Shown here: positions 36,926-49,400 of the stretch, piece by piece
How positions within the stretch are numbered: the first letter of the stretch is position 1
Layout: each line of letters begins with the position of its first letter
Assembly (NCBI GenBank): GCA_040954595.2
Contig: CM082579.2
Location: forward strand, 5,952,001 to 6,016,000
Reading direction: 5' to 3'
Length of the DNA: 64,000 nucleotides
From: Balanoglossus misakiensis
Lineage: Eukaryota > Hemichordata
Made by a program: the position numbers and the translations under genes
The notes under the pieces: generated by a model
The model's database searches: none
What the model was told of the DNA's origin: nothing
What the model saw: the letters and a program-made list of their open reading frames with translations, nothing else

Positions 36926-39604
36926 CTTCACCGGGAAGAGATTTTATTTGAATCGTGTGGTGAGGTGGTCAACAATGTTGTCATCAACATCATCACCATC
37001 ATCCGAAGGACATGTGTTGTCATTTTCCGTATGTGCATGGCATTGTTTGTGTACCTGGAGTGAATACCCTGTCTTTAATTGATGAGCCAAACCTGTCAAT
37101 CATTGACTCCCCTGGAATGCTGTGAACGGCAGGACTCGGAACTTGACTGACATTGTTATTTTACTTACCAAGTACATCATCTTCAATTTAATTGAAAAAA
37201 ATTAATCAAGAAATTAGAGTAGTTAATGTACAAATATTTGGTATAATTAAGGTTCTTACTGCAGAAAATCACAAATCTGTCATTACAAGTAGATTTCCTG
37301 AATATTCCCAGTCTTGTTTTGGTTTCCTGCGACACAGTAGAACAAGGTCTTTCCTGTTAAGTTCCGTGTTTGGACTGTTCTGTGGGGGATGATTTTGGTG
37401 GATTTTTCACAAACAGTAGGAGGTGCGGCTCCTGTCAGACACGGCCACTGCTGTGAAAGACATGAACAAGGCAAACAGGGCTGTGTTAGATTGATCGAAG
37501 CCAACTGGCTTTACGCATTTCATTTATTCTTGCGCCATTCCCTCTTTTTTCCATCACATAGGATACGTTTTAGATCTCTCTTGATCTGTACCACATGAGT
37601 TTGCCCGTCTCTCTTGGAGTTTGTCTCATCCCCACTGTGAGCTTGGTACTACCTTCCTTTGTATGTAACTTCTCTCTGAACCACTCTCAGAAAGGTGAAA
37701 GACTCATCAGGTTGTGAACTTTTGTGTCTTCTATTGCTAGTATTTTCTCCTTTTTTAAAAAAATAACTAATCAAATCTGTTACCTGTTTATACAAGCTCT
37801 CGAAATTCTTGTAGAGAAATGATCACACATTAAACAAATAATTTCAAAATAACAATCCCTTTAACATACTTGTTTGCTGTGGATTTTTTTTAAGACCAGG
37901 GAGAGTTGCTGAAATCCTGAATCAGACAACTTTGTGATTTATCAATATATGGCTCAGGGTTTGTTTTGTGGAAGACTCGAAATTTCCCTGTGATGACCTG
38001 TAGCTATTTGGCAAAAATAAAAATAATAAAATCTGAGAGAAATAGTTCCAATAAAAAGAAAAACCTCCAGTCAATGTACCAGAACAGATCACAGAAATAA
38101 ACTCCATCCTTGGCAGGGACATATAGTTTACCGATCCCTTGGGCAAGTCTTCAATTATTTGTCTACGTCGTCTATTTAAAGTGTGTTGCCTCTTTTATTT
38201 AGAGTAGGGCCCGGTCTTTCCCCCGCCAGAGTAAATAACGGAGACATTTGTCATTCTCTGGAGAGTTTCTCCGCCAAACAGGGGGTTCATCTGATTGAAC
38301 TTGATAGTGAGATGTTTAAGGTGGTGTGCATTCCGAACCACACAGGTTGTGTTTTGAGAGTCCGCGGCTGATGACTACAAAGTGGGGCTACCTTGCCTTG
38401 GTTGGTGGTCTGGACTCTGCCGGCTCCCTTTTGTCTTTTCCGGCCCTCTTCCGTAGTACTCCAGCTCCGTTCCAAGGATTCATCCACTGATCCATTAATG
38501 CACTAGCACGCACTCGGAATACAGAACAATTAACAGATAGCATGTCCACTGACCCATCTATGCATAGGACATTGGCATTTAACATCACCACACACATGAA
38601 AACATACATACACGGACTCACATACATAGTCATCATCATCAAAATCCAAGACGAAAAAGAGAGATAAACTGACATCAATAGTAATGAAAGTAGATAATTT
38701 GGGTGGAAAAAAAGGATTTCTTTTGTGCATGAGCGGGTTTCAATTGCTTTCGGCAGAAAATGCAAGAGAGAAGGTGGCACATTCTGTTTATTTCACTGGT
38801 TTCTGTTTCCCTGGGGTTATACCTCCAAGCTACGAATCTATGTGTTTTGTCTGCGATGTATGTGTTCTGGTATCTCTGCCCATCCTGTAGACATGACAAA
38901 TCCAGCTGCAATGCAACTTCACTGAACAAAGCTAGCTCGTGCACATACATTGCCTCAGGATCTACCTGTATGGCATTGTCCCATGTGGAAATGTTTTTCT
39001 CAGCAGTTTGGTAGTAGTCAATTTATTCAGCCCCAATATATGAGTATATGAGTAGGTCTACATTTCATTTACTTGCTCTGTTTTCACACTGACAGACCTA
39101 CAATGTAAATTTTAACAGGTACTCAAGTCCATTCTTTATTAAAAAAGAGTTGAAGTAAGTCAAATAAACAATATCATGAACTTTATACAGGAAGAGTAAG
39201 AAATAACCAATGAAATTAATAAATTATGGTAAATAGACATTGCCTTCTCGAATTAAAGGAATCTAATTCTGGTCAAATTGAATTTGTCAAATCCCAAGTG
39301 GGTGGAGTTCCTGGCTGCCCAGAGACCGGAAGACAAGATTCCCGCGAAGCCAGTCCTTGGATCGAATAGCCCATGTCAGACTGAACCCTGATGAGATTTT
39401 GATGAGTGCAATACACACCCCCAGATATGATCACAGTCCCTGTGTGCCCCCCTTGGACAAATAGTTTACATAAGACAACTTAGCCAAGTAAACTTCTCCT
39501 GATCCCGGTGCCTGATAACTTGCTAATTAAAATCCCTGCAAAAAATTATCCCTGTCTGAGAAACAGACTTTTCTTTATTGCGGATAATGCAGCATCCTGT
39601 GTGC
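36926..39604. other. Intergenic between the two G-run elements
   Basis: Unique sequence without a recognisable gene. An ETS-type ACCGGAAG lies at 39325-39332. Overlapping short open frames around 38388-39014 on both strands share no family features. Confidence 0.6.
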
Positions 39605-39825
39605 TAAGGGGAGAATCATTTGATATCTGGGGGGGGGGGATTTGGGTATGTCTGCAATTTTTATGCTTCAGCCACTGTTTATACAGCAATTATTTTTTTT
39701 TTCAATTGCCAGTCCATCTTTTTCCTCAAGACATTGCAGAAGCCATTATTCTACCTCTGCCAACAATTTTTTTTTCTCTCCAAAAATCCTCAACCCCCTC
39801 CAGAAATCAAATGGTTCTACCCTAA
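39605..39825. mobile_element. ~221-bp inverted-terminal element with G-run, copy 2
   Basis: The left terminus reads TAAGGGG, then TCATTTGATATCT followed by G11 (39629-39639). The right terminus, read on the opposite strand, is TTAGGG, ACCATTTGATTTCTGG then AGGGGG. The ends match copy 1 (36709-36925) closely while the interiors have diverged. The shorter G-run on the right suggests decay or slippage. Non-coding. Confidence 0.65.
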
Positions 39826-42480
39826 GGGTGAGGGGAATACTGCTGATGGCCGACATTTCTCTGCATGTGACAATGCTGTCCGAGACAGACTGCCAGACAC
39901 ACAGCCACTAATTAGGTATACTGCAGGGTCTATGTCATAAGAAGAGAGTCATCTTCTCCCAATATCATAGGCCCTAGGCATATACAGTACCTATTACAAC
40001 AACAGACTGTGGCCAGACAGGTTGGCAGACTGACTGCATGACATTACTTTTTTGTGCACGTCATATTGATATCCCATCGTCTAATCAAATGGCTTGCACT
40101 AATATATTCCTAGTCTGCAGTCTTGACAAGAGAAAAAAGTGGGTTTTGCCGAAACAAATGGAGCCATGCAGACCCCATGACCAGCAGAAGAGACACCCCA
40201 TAATATCAAATGAGGGGGGGGGGGGGTGACAGTGCAGATTAAGCTTAATCTAACACTAAATCAACCCTCCAAAACATAAGAATTCGGCTAGCACGACCTG
40301 CCATTATTGCAATCCCATTTAAAACCCATCTTAAATATTACAACTTCAATAAAACTTAACTGTATGTTTTTATCGCTGGTCTGAAATTCCATATGTCATA
40401 TCTGAACTGAGAAATCATGACATATGAGCAAATTTTTTGCAAACATTATCAAGATGCTAACATCTTTTATGTAAGGTTAAATGTAAATGGAATATCATGA
40501 TCATAAATTGTTATTGAAATTTGTCAGTATTTTCATGCCATATCCATATGAATCAGCCAAGTTCTTCTTTGAACCAAAATGATTTTTTTACCACCAATAT
40601 ACAATTCTGCCTTGCAGACTTTACCATGTTTGGCAAATACATTGATGTAAATGTATACGCATGCATTACTGGTTCTTAGGGGAACCAAATTGAGAATGCA
40701 TACCAAACGACCTCATTACTTTTCTTGAGTACGTGCATAAACACATCCATCTGAAGTTACAATGATTAAAGCTAATTCCACACTTACAGAATGACACATC
40801 CGTCCAACATTTACAAAGATTAAATAATCTTCCACCGACGTTCCTATATCTTGCATATCCTACGTCCTGGTTTGACATTAAGAATAATTTTTGTTCTGCG
40901 GATAATAGATATATGTAAAAGACACAAGCTTGATTGGCTTACGAGTTTGACATTATCTTGTACAATGGTGCCAGTTAAAATACCAGGATGTAAGGTCACC
41001 CAGGGGTCGTGTAGATGCAGCATTATACCATTTTCATGAACTGTAACCATCATAACCCAGATGTCAAAGACTTTGACGTGCTCACCCGGTCGCCTTCAAA
41101 CACCCAAAGGTCACTGAACTTATTAATCAAAAACGCTGGCATGTGACATTGAATTATATGACGTGATAAAACTTGTAAATAGTATCACTGCAGATACCTT
41201 GTCATATGGCAAGTATTTGGACCTATTTAATTAGGAGGTCTATCAGTTGGAATTATCTCTTGGCCGGCCTTCAGACTCGTGAGGTCGATCATTACACGTT
41301 AAATTACATATATATGTTTTCGGGGGGGCCCAAACAGTCATTAACTTGCCGGAAGTTGCCGGCTTAGCGCTCTGAGTGATGGTGTATGCCTGGTAGACTG
41401 ACAGACAGACCGTTGTGATGATGGGTGTCCAGTGCAGTGCCAGACGATATGACACATCATTGGTTGAAAGTGGTCACATGGCAAATTTGCATAACGTACT
41501 GTAGAAAGTGGAGTGTATTACATTGGTGTATGATGAAGCCCACATTCTCTAGCACTACTAACTAGATAAACTGCATATATCATCTACTGTCCGAGGCTTG
41601 ACCTTCAGGGGCAGATTTTCAGAAAAATAAATAATTCTCAAAACTTTTCCATTCTTTGCTCTGATATCATGTATATGAGGAGTCTTTTTGAAAAGAAAGA
41701 TGAAAACAGGTTGTTCACCATCTTGTTTTCATAAAAATCACGTCAAAGTCAAGTGTTGATCAGTCCAGCGCCGCTTGGCAGGTAACATCCGGAGCCAGTA
41801 TACTTGTCACTGCATGGTGTGAGTGCATGTGTGTGTGTGTGGTTTCATTTCATGGCTGATGCACAGTGACTAGCAACCGCAGTCGGCCACTGTTGTTATC
41901 CATTTAACCCCGGCCTTGTCACATGCTGATCCGGAAAAACATCCCAACCTTTTTTTAGAGATCACTGAATGTGTCTCATCAAAGAGATTTCTTTTACCAA
42001 AGACAGTCCAAATAAAGACAACTGACTCCCATTGCTTTTTTCCATCCATTCAAAGGGCTGTTTGAATTCCTCCAGAAGTTGACAACTCTCTTTAGAGTGC
42101 GAGTGGAGCTGAAATTATTGATTGACACACAACTGTTGAACTGGTCAGGGGGTTTTTTACTGTCAGGAGTATAAAGAAAATCCAAATGCTGCAATTAAAT
42201 TAAATGTCAGCTAAATTTACCAATCATACACCCTAATACCAATTGTAGGGAGCATAATTCTTTGCTCCGTACCATCAGGAATTGATAGATGTAGCACAGT
42301 GAGTTTGGCAGACTTGACGAAATTAAAAAAAAAAAAACTCGCAAATCTCATCAAGTTTGGTGGAAGTGATTTCACAGCCGTGGCCTTTGGACGTCAAAAA
42401 GGTGTCAGCAATGGTGTTCACGAGTCAACTGGGAATACGGGTGTAATCTCTCTACGCCGCCCGTAAATCTTCACCTTCCA
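39826..42480. other. Intergenic, no recognisable gene
   Basis: Contains a G13 run at 40214-40226 preceded by ATATCAAATG, which may be a degraded terminus of the G-run element; a canonical ETS core CCGGAAGT at 41349-41356; and a GT microsatellite near 41828-41842. No gene is found. Confidence 0.6.
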
Positions 42481-42496
42481 CACCAATTAAATTTCT

Positions 42497-42700
42497 GCGT
42501 GTTTCAGTGACATCTGAAGAAATTATGCGCGCGGTCTGCGGCATACATGACCCTGCCATTCCACGCGCCGGCCTAGAGGTTGCCGTCACTAAACTCCGCC
42601 GGCAATCGAATATGACATATGTGGCTTGTCGGTGGCAGCGGGCGATTTTCAAATATAGACCCCGAAAGAAATTCCATCTTGAGTATATATAATAAAGCAG
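42497..42700 (+). promoter_or_regulatory. CpG-rich patch followed by TATA-like sequence
   Basis: About 16 CpG dinucleotides occur within roughly 170 bp, which is unusual for this CpG-poor desert. They are followed by TATATATAA at 42684-42692. Several frames are open across it because of the higher GC. It could be an unmethylated promoter of an unannotated transcript or a CpG-dense enhancer. There is no protein-level evidence. Confidence 0.25.
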
Positions 42701-45700
42701 ATGACGAAGATGCTTCCTTCGGTAGTTCAAGGTTCGTTGGTGAACTCGTGGCAGATGTCACAATCATTTACGCTGAATTTCAGGCAAATGGCCGCCACAA
42801 ATAACCAGTAGTCAAGTGATATGCCTTTTGCTTGGTCAATGTCACGTACGTACAGTAACCCACGGTAATACCGTCTGCTCTGCACGTCAGCCCCTCTCTC
42901 TGCTGTCCATCTAGTGCGTCTGTAAATTATTCGAGGCATGCTGACGGACTGGTATGGCAATAATTCATGAAATATGGTGGCACTTTTGACAGTGACGTGT
43001 TTATTTTGTTGTAAATATTATTTCTTTGGAGGAAGCCCACTGACATTACTTGTACTGGAAGCTGAAACATGTGCTTGTTGCATGTTCATACCACTGCACA
43101 TACCAGTGCATTGTATCTTCCATAATTTTTGTAAATGACGGGCTTCTTTTTCTGGTCAACTTGTGATAGAACACCAGTGTTCCCCTTTAAACATGGATCA
43201 AACAAATACATGTATAATCAAAGAAAAAGCAATTCCTACATTGTTTTCAATAATTTCCAAGGCAAAATTCAAGCGTTCCAACTTTTTATCACATTGTGAG
43301 CTGGCCTATAAGACCGCAAAACATCAAGTTGAAGGAAATCTTTCATGAAAGGCATTTCCTTTCCATGTTAAATTATATGTTCGGTTTCTTTCATGTTATA
43401 AACACCTTCTGAGCGAAAATAGTCTGAGTATAAACAAGCCCCAGCATTACTGGTATTTTATTGTGACGTGTATCTTATGAAATACTAATATTTGCACACA
43501 CTCCAAATAAAAAAATGAGGAACAAAAAACTTTCAGGGAAAAATGCTAATTTTTGAGTTTCGGTCCATATGATATATTATGAAAAAGTTTTGGATAAGTT
43601 ATGCATTTTTAATGACAGCTCAGATGACTCTATATACAAATTACTTCAGCTGTGTCGGATGTAAACAGCTCTCAAGAATTTTAATGTGAAGTCTATAAAA
43701 CAAACTGAACAAGTTCTAAAAACTTTAGGCGGTCATACAAGCAGTTGAAATTTTCTGAACAGATGTATATGCTCATTATTTCTACTTGTGTGTGTGTGGA
43801 CTGTGGACTATTCTCGGTTTTTCATATAAATGTAGCAAATTGCCACACCAGGTGCAACTGGCCAGCGAGCCCCTCCGAACTGTGGACGTTTAAGAAGCTA
43901 ATAGTCCGTTGCCACTGCACAGAAGCAGTCTTGAAACAATCAAGGAAGAGCTGATCAGAAACTTATTGGTTTTGCAAAGTGCTCCCCGAAGGCCTATTAT
44001 GGAGGGGGGATATTAAATAGTCCTGGAGTCTTTCACTTACACAGGCAGAGAATTGGGGTGTAGTGGTTGTATATGCATGGACAGGCAATATAAGCTGACT
44101 GTGATATAACGCTTGGTAACAAGATACATCCAGAACACGTATACACAATTTTTGGTATTAACCACTGTTTTTTTGTCTTGGTGCATCTAACCAGGTTTGG
44201 TGATGACCAGTTACATACAGGGACCTGAATGTTCTCCAACAGGGAACAGAACTATTTGAAAGTCCTCAAGGACACGAAAGAAATTGTCAACATTTTCCAG
44301 AGTTGTTTGACAGATTTCTTCCCCTTGTACATTGCATGATGACAGTGGGTTCTATTTCCCTTTTTCTTTTGCTGAAGCTGTTGATGTCATAGAATACATG
44401 TTAGATGCGCTGGCTCCGAGAAGACTAACTGAGCAGGCTCTAGTGGAACAGCTGTCAGCTCCGGGGCCAATGACTGGCAACCCGACAGGCCTCTAGTATA
44501 TCATGCACAAAATGCCCTATTTCTGTCATCGGAGCAAACTGGGACAGGAAATAACTGAAATACTCGGCATTGTGCCTGCTTTATCACTTCCCATGCCGGA
44601 GCAGTTAATTTAGCGGTCGTCACTCGCGGTTCCCGGCTTAGGTGGTCTCAGTGGCCTTTTAACACCCTGAAGATAAGTCGCCGTGATACTCTTCAGATGG
44701 GTGTCTATTTCTCTGCACAACACATGATATCAGGCACTGTCTATTTAAAAAGGACCAATTTGTCTCCTATTTCTGCACAGTCATAAACATACCAAGATTA
44801 TTACAGTTACATGTATCATCAAAATTTTGTTGCATCTCTTTTTCCCTGAAAGAAAGAATACCAGCGTTGAAATTGAGTTTTGCAGGCGCCAGTGACATTG
44901 GCGCACACAGTTGCAGGAGAGAGAAAAAAAACTAGGTTCCCCCTAGTGTGATTTACTGTGTCAAGTGACTACCAGCCAGCAAAGTCAACATTCATATTTA
45001 GATGTTAATTGGGAGAGTAAATCACACCCCCTGTTCCAGCTGATAGCTCCCACCCCTAATTGCCATATCACTTGGCCCTTCACTTGTGCAAACACACTCC
45101 CCTCCTTTGCTCATTTTCCTTTGCTTGCAGTCCAAGAAGCAAGGTCCCCATTGGGGAGAATTATTTTATTCTGCATGATATGAGAATGGGAAAATACCAT
45201 CTGTATGGATAATTGAAAAATATGACAGTCAAGGAGAATACTGGGATGGGAAAAGTTGTTTTAAGCAGTGGGGGTGACGACAGTTACTCTAATCTGTTGT
45301 TGTGGTTAGATTTTGCAGGTCCACTGATCCATTCCAGTACAAGGAGATAGGGTTTACTAGTGTGCACTGCAAGCTTGGGATGAAACCTGCCCTGTCTAGA
45401 GTTGCTGTATGCTGCAAACGACTCACTGTAAACAAGGCCCTTTAAAGCAAAACACTCAGAACAAAAATACTGAAAAACGGCCCAAAGTTAATACAGCTAA
45501 TATGGAGCTTTAATATCACCATTCCGGAAACCCAAACTGTGCAATCAATGGAATACAGGTCCTCTGGAATCATGTTTGAGGAATTTCTCAGGGTCTTTGA
45601 CTGGCATTCAATTATATCCAGTGTGCAAATGGATTATCCCATAATTCAGAACACAAGTAGTTGTCGCATTTGGGAAGACAGAATAGTTTTCAAAGAAAAA

Positions 45701-46019
45701 GGAATTGCTTTGGGACAAGTTTAAGATGTGTCCTTGCCGTTTGGTATATACTCTTAAACTTTTTATCCTGTAAATCGTGAGTGATCTCATTCGTGAACTC
45801 CAATCGGACCCCTGATTCGTGCCAGCTCAGTGAAACCTTACACAATGGGGCCAAAAAAAAAATAATGATGGACTTTTTTACGACTTTGGGGGTGATGGAG
45901 AAGAAGTAGGTTAGGGCACTAGGATGTAACTGTGACCCGTTTTGTTTCTGTTGTTAACACTACACTTCTGAGTAACTGTGCAAGTGAGAATAAGACAAGA
46001 CTAAGAGCCAATTTGTACA
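42701..46019. other. Intergenic, no recognisable gene
   Basis: Unique sequence with a GC-richer section at about 44570-44720 that includes a TTAATTTAGCGG segment and looks non-repetitive. No coding exon or RNA gene is recognised. Confidence 0.6.
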
Positions 46020-46345
46020 ACTTTGACCCGTCTCATTCACCAGGCTCTCAACGTTTGTCAGACTCGTGAAAGCGTCCGTGCCGAGCAATCAATCCTTTGA
46101 TCGTCGCAGCACCAGCATCCGTCTAATTAAGCCGCGCCGAACGGTTTTTTTATTTCACTTTCCATCTCTCCGTCCTGGAAGTCCCACAATGCGGTTCCAT
46201 CATCCAGTGAAAGCCGGGTTGAAAAAAACTGACATTATACATTAACCCATCCTCCGTTCCCCAGGCGCAGATAAACGTCTCGAGATCATTTTTCTCCGGG
46301 TCTAATCAGCCAGGCGTTTATCACCGCTGGAGGAAACTGGGTTAT
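46020..46345. promoter_or_regulatory. Candidate enhancer with TCF, homeodomain and GATA cores
   Basis: This is a GC-richer unique block with CTTTGAT (TCF/LEF, 46095-46101), CTAATTAA (46123-46130), CACAATG (SOX-like, about 46185), AGATAA (GATA, about 46269) and CTAATCAG (about 46302). It is bounded on the right by low-complexity DNA. Function is inferred from motif content. Confidence 0.27.
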
Positions 46346-46425
46346 GTTTTTTTTTTCTCTCTCTCTGTCTCTATCTCTCCACGCCAGGTACACACACACA
46401 TACACTCTCACACACACACACAAGT
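46346..46425. repeat. Compound T / CT / CA low-complexity tract
   Basis: A T-run passes into CT repeats (46355-46380) and then CA repeats (46391-46422), a typical compound microsatellite. Confidence 0.85.
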
Positions 46426-49400
46426 CTCCGAAGCTCATATATTATCCAGAGTGCGCACTGTTGGCTGGCTGTACATGACTGCACACACTCAAGGGCCCGT
46501 ACCGACTGGAGCCAGGCCTGTGTTGAAAACTACTTCTGTGTTACGCACACAGCCAGCCATGACCACAATGTGACACAGAGAAGAAGAAAAAAAAGCTAAC
46601 TTCCTATCGCATGCCCCCGCTCTCAAATGAAACGGACACAGCTGACAGGAGACAGAAACAGCTCAGCATGTTTTTTATAGTCTACCCACAGTTGTCTGGA
46701 CCTGGTCATTAATTCAACTCATGATATTCGGCCTCTCAAGAAAAGCAATATTTAGGTTAATACAGTACTGAAAGCACTTTAAAAGTTGTTTTTTAATCAG
46801 CACTGAATTTTGATGAGCAGTTGAACCTGCTTTGCCATGTATATGTACAGAAAGAATTTCCACCCGACAGAACTGTACCTTTACACAGAATAACAACAAA
46901 ACAAACAGGGAACACCTCCTCTTTGTCACTTTTCAGTCAAACCACTGTCATTTCACTGTGTGCCTCCCAACACAATTCATCGCATCCAACTGCCTCGTCT
47001 CAAAATGCAGCCGAGTGCGGTATATTTATTTTGTTTGGGTTTGTTTTGGTGTCCATCTAACCTCCACCCCAAAAAGTTTTGTTTTTACACAAACAAAATG
47101 ATATTTGGGGTTTTAATTGTGGCTCACTGATGTGAGAAAGGAGAGGGGGAGAAAAAAAACATGCCAGATGCACCTGAAAAGGGTTGGCTGCCTTTCTTTT
47201 TTTTTTTTACCGAGGTGTCATTGAAATTTGAAGAGTGGAGGAATTTTGCCTGTGGGGACCCGGCCATTGTGACCGTCCCATTCAGAACACGGAAGCTTCT
47301 TGTCAGCTTACTTGTCAGTTCATTAGCCATGTAATATATTTGTGTGTACCCGACAACAGTGCAGATTTAGACACTGTATCTGGGCTCTAGCATCACCTCT
47401 GTGTGACTCAGTCAGAGTGTGTTTGTGTGTTTGTGGAGCATGGTGCATACATGTAGGTTAATTGTTTTCGGTGCTGTGCAGTCAAAAGAATTTTTCAGGG
47501 GGTGGATGGGGGGAGGATTGGGCAATCTTGACTAAGATGTTTTTAGGGTTCTTCAGTAGATCCTGTTAATGCCAGGACCACTTATGCTTATTTTTCAAGG
47601 TGCCACCAACTGATTATACTTGTGGCCTTTAAGCTCCCTGCTGACTGCGGCACCTGTTTGTGTTATTTCCTTGCTCTCAAGAAATTCACTAGAGAAAGTC
47701 ATGAGCACATTCGGTCGGGGACGTTTGTACGCTCTTGGTACGACAATGGTCTGCGTACAGCATTGATGAAATCTGACTGACTGCCCCCACTTGAGGTAAT
47801 CTGTCAAACTAGCTGCGACTGGCTTATACTTCAAGATCTCTTCCTTGGAAATGTGCATGCTGGGAGCTTTGTTAGAAGCCATGAAAACTTCTTGGATACA
47901 CAGAAGAAACCATTCTGTTGCTTTTAGGGAGAGCAAGTGATATACTGGCAGACATTTGTATTTTAAAAAAAACATTACATGTATTAACAACTTTCCATTT
48001 TATAGTGTTATTGAGAAAATGATAGCGATATTACGCATAAGACTAAATCACAAGACCAGTGACTGCTTGTAGTTGTCATAAACTGTGGAAAATTTTTTCC
48101 CACCAGTTTGAATCCTGTTTTCCCTCGGTTTAGGAATGTTTTTGTGCACTGGTAGGAAGACAGGTGTGTAGGGCAGTCTACTTTACTTCCTGAAGACAGA
48201 ACAAACTCCAACAGCCAATGTGATTCAAGGGCCCCTCAACTCACTCGACTGAAATGCTCAGGTAGTGGCTCCCAGAGCACAGGCAGTTGATCACTGACAA
48301 TATTACTTTTTTGATCGAAAGTGTCACCGCTAAAAATTTCGGTTATTCTGTTTTTGAAATGTTTGCCAATGTCATGGATAGACCGGTCATTGTTTTGGCC
48401 AATTTTGGACAGACGGGGCAAGTGAATGGGTCGCCCCTTGCTGTGGGCATGCAGCGTGGTTGTAGTTGAAACAATCTCTCTGCGGTCGGCGACCTAGGGT
48501 GCCTCGAGATTGTTCACATCGCCTTTGTGGTTCACAATCAAGTATAAGTGGCCGACTCAAAAGGGAGCATTTGAGCTGATGCACAACTCAAGGAGAGTGC
48601 TTGTGCACTCAAGGTGATCCTGTCAGTCAAAAGACAACTTTCTCTGGCCAAGTTTACACGCTATCCTTTCCCTTCTTTCTCCTAAATTGCATTTTTAAAC
48701 AGAATTTTTTAAATGATCGTGACATCGTCAGGCCATAGAAAACATTTTCAATTGCCCTTTTGAAATCCAGTGAGCCAGAATTTCAAATTAAATAAATATT
48801 GGTTTTCCAGTGAGGTTCTTTTTAAACTGCGGGTGAACCTGAGCTTCAGTAAAAGAAATTGTTGCTTTTGAAAAGGGGATAATCAGGGTTCCTACACTAT
48901 TAAAGATCGAAGTTTTGAAACATGGGGTGGTAGGTTATACACGACTTACCGCTAATTCAATTTGGGGCGATAAAGCAACCCCCCCCCCCCAAAAAAAAAG
49001 TGAAGTGCCTGAGTGGCCTTTTGTATGCTAACTGGCAAATCTACACACATTTAGAAATGTTTGAATCTCCTCTCGTAATCAGTCGCAGAAATTGTGTTAT
49101 TTTCCTGACAGGAATGTAAATCAACATCTAATTTAAATAACTCATTTATTGATAAATATCAAAGCAGCTGTTAGTTAATGTTTCTTTTCTGATAGTTCTG
49201 CAAAGGCTGTAAGTTTTAATCCGGTTCACATCAGGCCAATTAATTAGATTGATCTGGTCCAAATAATAAACTGACAAATATAAACTCTTTGAGTTGTTGG
49301 GATAATTTATTGGATTAGACCTTTTAAGAATCAATTTACATCTGGTAGTGAAAAAGATAAACAAATAAACAAATCTCATGCAACTACCTTGTGTGACTGG

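Noticed and set aside
40203-40226. Possible third terminus of the G-run element
   Set aside because: The ATATCAAATG word is followed by G-run in the wrong relative orientation and no partner terminus is seen, so I did not annotate it.
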